From JBEKSX01 sp049516635 (lineage in GTDB: Bacteria > Bacteroidota > Ignavibacteria > Tepidaquicellales > OLB5), in NCBI GenBank assembly GCA_049516635.1, contig JBEKSX010000013.1:1-39315 (forward strand): DNA of 39,315 nucleotides. The letters run 5' to 3'. This document shows, one piece after another, positions 38,037-39,315 of this stretch (the stretch's first letter is position 1; each line of letters opens with the position of its first letter). The notes beneath the pieces were generated by a model. That model made no database searches. It saw nothing but the letters and a program-made list of their open reading frames with translations, and was not told the origin of the DNA. Both the position numbers and the translations under genes were made by a program.

Positions 38037-39315
38037 AAAGCAGGATAAAGATAATAATCCACGGTGCAGTGCAGGGGGTCGGTTTCCGACCTTTTGTTTA
38101 TCGGCTCGCTATGGAAATGAAGCTGAATGGATGGGTTCTTAACTCATCGCAGGGGGTCTTTATTGAAGCTGAAGGATATAAAGAGGTCCTCGAGGAATTT
38201 TTACTCAGAATTGATAAGGAAAAACCACCCCGTTCCTTCATACAAAGTATGGAGTTTTCATATCTTGATCCTGCAGGATATAATGATTTTAATATACGCA
38301 CCAGTGATGATGAGGGTAGTAAATCTGTTCTCATGCTGCCTGATATTGCAACATGTCCTGAATGCTTAAACGATGTCTTCGATCCATCAAACCGCAGATT
38401 TCTTTATCCTTTCACGAATTGTACGAACTGCGGTCCACGATTTAGTATTATCGAAAGGTTACCCTATGACCGTAAGAATTCAACCATGAATATGTTCACT
38501 ATGTGCGAAGAATGCAGAGCAGAGTATGAAGATCCGCTGAACAGACGGTTTCATGCCCAGCCCAATGCATGTCCAGTATGCGGTCCCCACCTTGAATTAT
38601 GGAATATGCAGGGGAAATTGTTAGAGTCGCATCAGGATGCTATGGTCAAGTTGATCGAAGAGATCAGAACCGGCAAAATTGCCGCAGTAAAAGGTATCGG
38701 CGGTTTTCACCTAATCGTAGATGCAAGAAACGATGAAGCTGTGAAGCTTCTCAGGAAGCGGAAAAATAGAGAAGAGAAACCTCTTGCTTTGATGATGCCT
38801 GATATTGAGTGCGTTTACAAATTTTGCGAAGTATCTGAATTTGAGAAAAGATTGTTATTATCACCGGAGTCTCCCGTTGTTTTACTAAAAAGACGAGATG
38901 ATAATTCTGAATTGGCTATGGGTATAGCACCCGATAATCCATATTATGGAGTTATGCTTCCTTATTCACCGCTTCACCATATCTTAATGAAAGAGCTGGG
39001 TTTTCCTGTTGTGGCAACGAGTGGAAATTTTTCAGATGAGCCGATTTGTATTGATGAAAATGAAGCATTATCACGTTTGGAAGGTATAGCTGATGTATTT
39101 CTTGTTCATAACAGACCAATAAAAAGACATGTAGATGACTCTATCGTGAGAATAATCCTTGATAGGGAAATGGTTGTCCGCCGCGCGAGAGGATACGCAC
39201 CATTACCAGTTCAGATCAAAGAAGCTCAAGGTTCGATACTTGCAGTGGGCGGTCACTTGAAGAATAATATTGCCGTATCAGTGAACAATAATATTTTTAT
39301 CAGCCAGCATATTGG
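38033..39315 (+). CDS. hypF: Carbamoyltransferase HypF, 5' part (cut by window end)
   Basis: GTG start at 38033 overlaps the hypB stop by 4 bp; the frame is open to the last base (427 codons seen of an expected 750 or so). Acylphosphatase domain with HGAVQGVGFRPFVYRLA; two zinc-finger units (CPECLNDVFD...NCTNCGPRF and CEECRAEYEDP...CPVCGPH); then the YrdC-like domain with AVKGIGGFHLIVDARN, REEKPLALMM, VVATSGNFSDEPIC and RRARGYAP; then the start of the Kae1-like domain (AVGGHLKNNIAV). HypF makes the carbamoyl group that becomes the cyanide ligands of the [NiFe] centre. hypC, hypD and hypE probably follow outside the window. Confidence 0.95.
   Translation, partial: MKSRIKIIIHGAVQGVGFRPFVYRLAMEMKLNGWVLNSSQGVFIEAEGYKEVLEEFLLRIDKEKPPRSFIQSMEFSYLDPAGYNDFNIRTSDDEGSKSVLMLPDIATCPECLNDVFDPSNRRFLYPFTNCTNCGPRFSIIERLPYDRKNSTMNMFTMCEECRAEYEDPLNRRFHAQPNACPVCGPHLELWNMQGKLLESHQDAMVKLIEEIRTGKIAAVKGIGGFHLIVDARNDEAVKLLRKRKNREEKPLALMMPDIECVYKFCEVSEFEKRLLLSPESPVVLLKRRDDNSELAMGIAPDNPYYGVMLPYSPLHHILMKELGFPVVATSGNFSDEPICIDENEALSRLEGIADVFLVHNRPIKRHVDDSIVRIILDREMVVRRARGYAPLPVQIKEAQGSILAVGGHLKNNIAVSVNNNIFISQHI

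Noticed and set aside
1..39315. tRNA, rRNA or riboswitch genes
   Set aside because: No cloverleaf-like CCA-ending region, rRNA signature or known riboswitch core was recognised by eye; a covariance-model scan was not possible.

Overview
The window looks like a contig from an anaerobic or facultatively anaerobic bacterium of the Bacteroidota/Chlorobi side of the tree, most like Ignavibacteria. The evidence is four proteins (one cut by the window edge) with type IX secretion (T9SS) C-terminal sorting domains carrying the NYPNPFNP signature, plus AT-rich spacers full of short palindromic repeats. Lineage is inferred from sequence style only; there is no rRNA or tRNA gene to test it.

Layout. 1-3.2 kb: end of a T9SS-exported repeat protein, a repeat-rich spacer and an MFS exporter. 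3.2-8.7 kb (minus strand): an operon of response regulator, hydC, hydB, hydA ([FeFe]-hydrogenase fed by NADH), then a membrane histidine kinase. 9.1-17.8 kb: three T9SS cargo proteins around a Cache-domain histidine kinase/NtrC-type regulator pair. 17.8-19.2 kb: a degenerate spacer with a Cys-rich secreted ORF interrupted by TAG and a decayed T9SS tail. 19.2-20.5 kb: a protein with two receiver domains. 20.6-36 kb (plus strand): Rrf2 regulator, hydrogenase maturation protease, hdrC, hdrB, N-terminal half of hdrA, a six-gene signalling block (DRTGG, ATPase, sensory [FeFe]-hydrogenase-like protein, DRTGG, PHP, ATPase), hydC-like, a lone thioredoxin-like ferredoxin, full-length hydB-like, a fusion of a NuoG/HydA-like N-terminus with the C-terminal half of HdrA, mvhD, a GxxExxY cassette, mvhG and mvhA. 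36-39.3 kb: an aldo/keto-reductase-like protein and hypA, hypB, hypF (cut by the window end).

Main point. The 21.7-36 kb operon encodes what looks like a chimeric electron-bifurcating machine: a group 3c-type [NiFe]-hydrogenase (MvhADG) and heterodisulfide-reductase-like HdrBC, joined through a split HdrA to the NADH-oxidising module (HydB/HydC type) of trimeric bifurcating [FeFe]-hydrogenases. The catalytic H-cluster domain expected after the HydA-like N-terminus is absent, and HdrA-C stands in its place. A sensory [FeFe]-hydrogenase block sits inside the same operon. The predicted coupling is H2, NAD(H), ferredoxin and a thiol/disulfide-type substrate; direction and substrates cannot be read from sequence.

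Regulation. Three near-identical TGAT-N4-ATCA (FNR/CRP-type) sites lie 50-62 bp before the hyd operon, the kinase/NtrC operon and hypA, suggesting one redox or anaerobic regulon. A perfect 20-nt inverted repeat lies 10 bp before the Rrf2 gene heading the Hdr/Mvh cluster.
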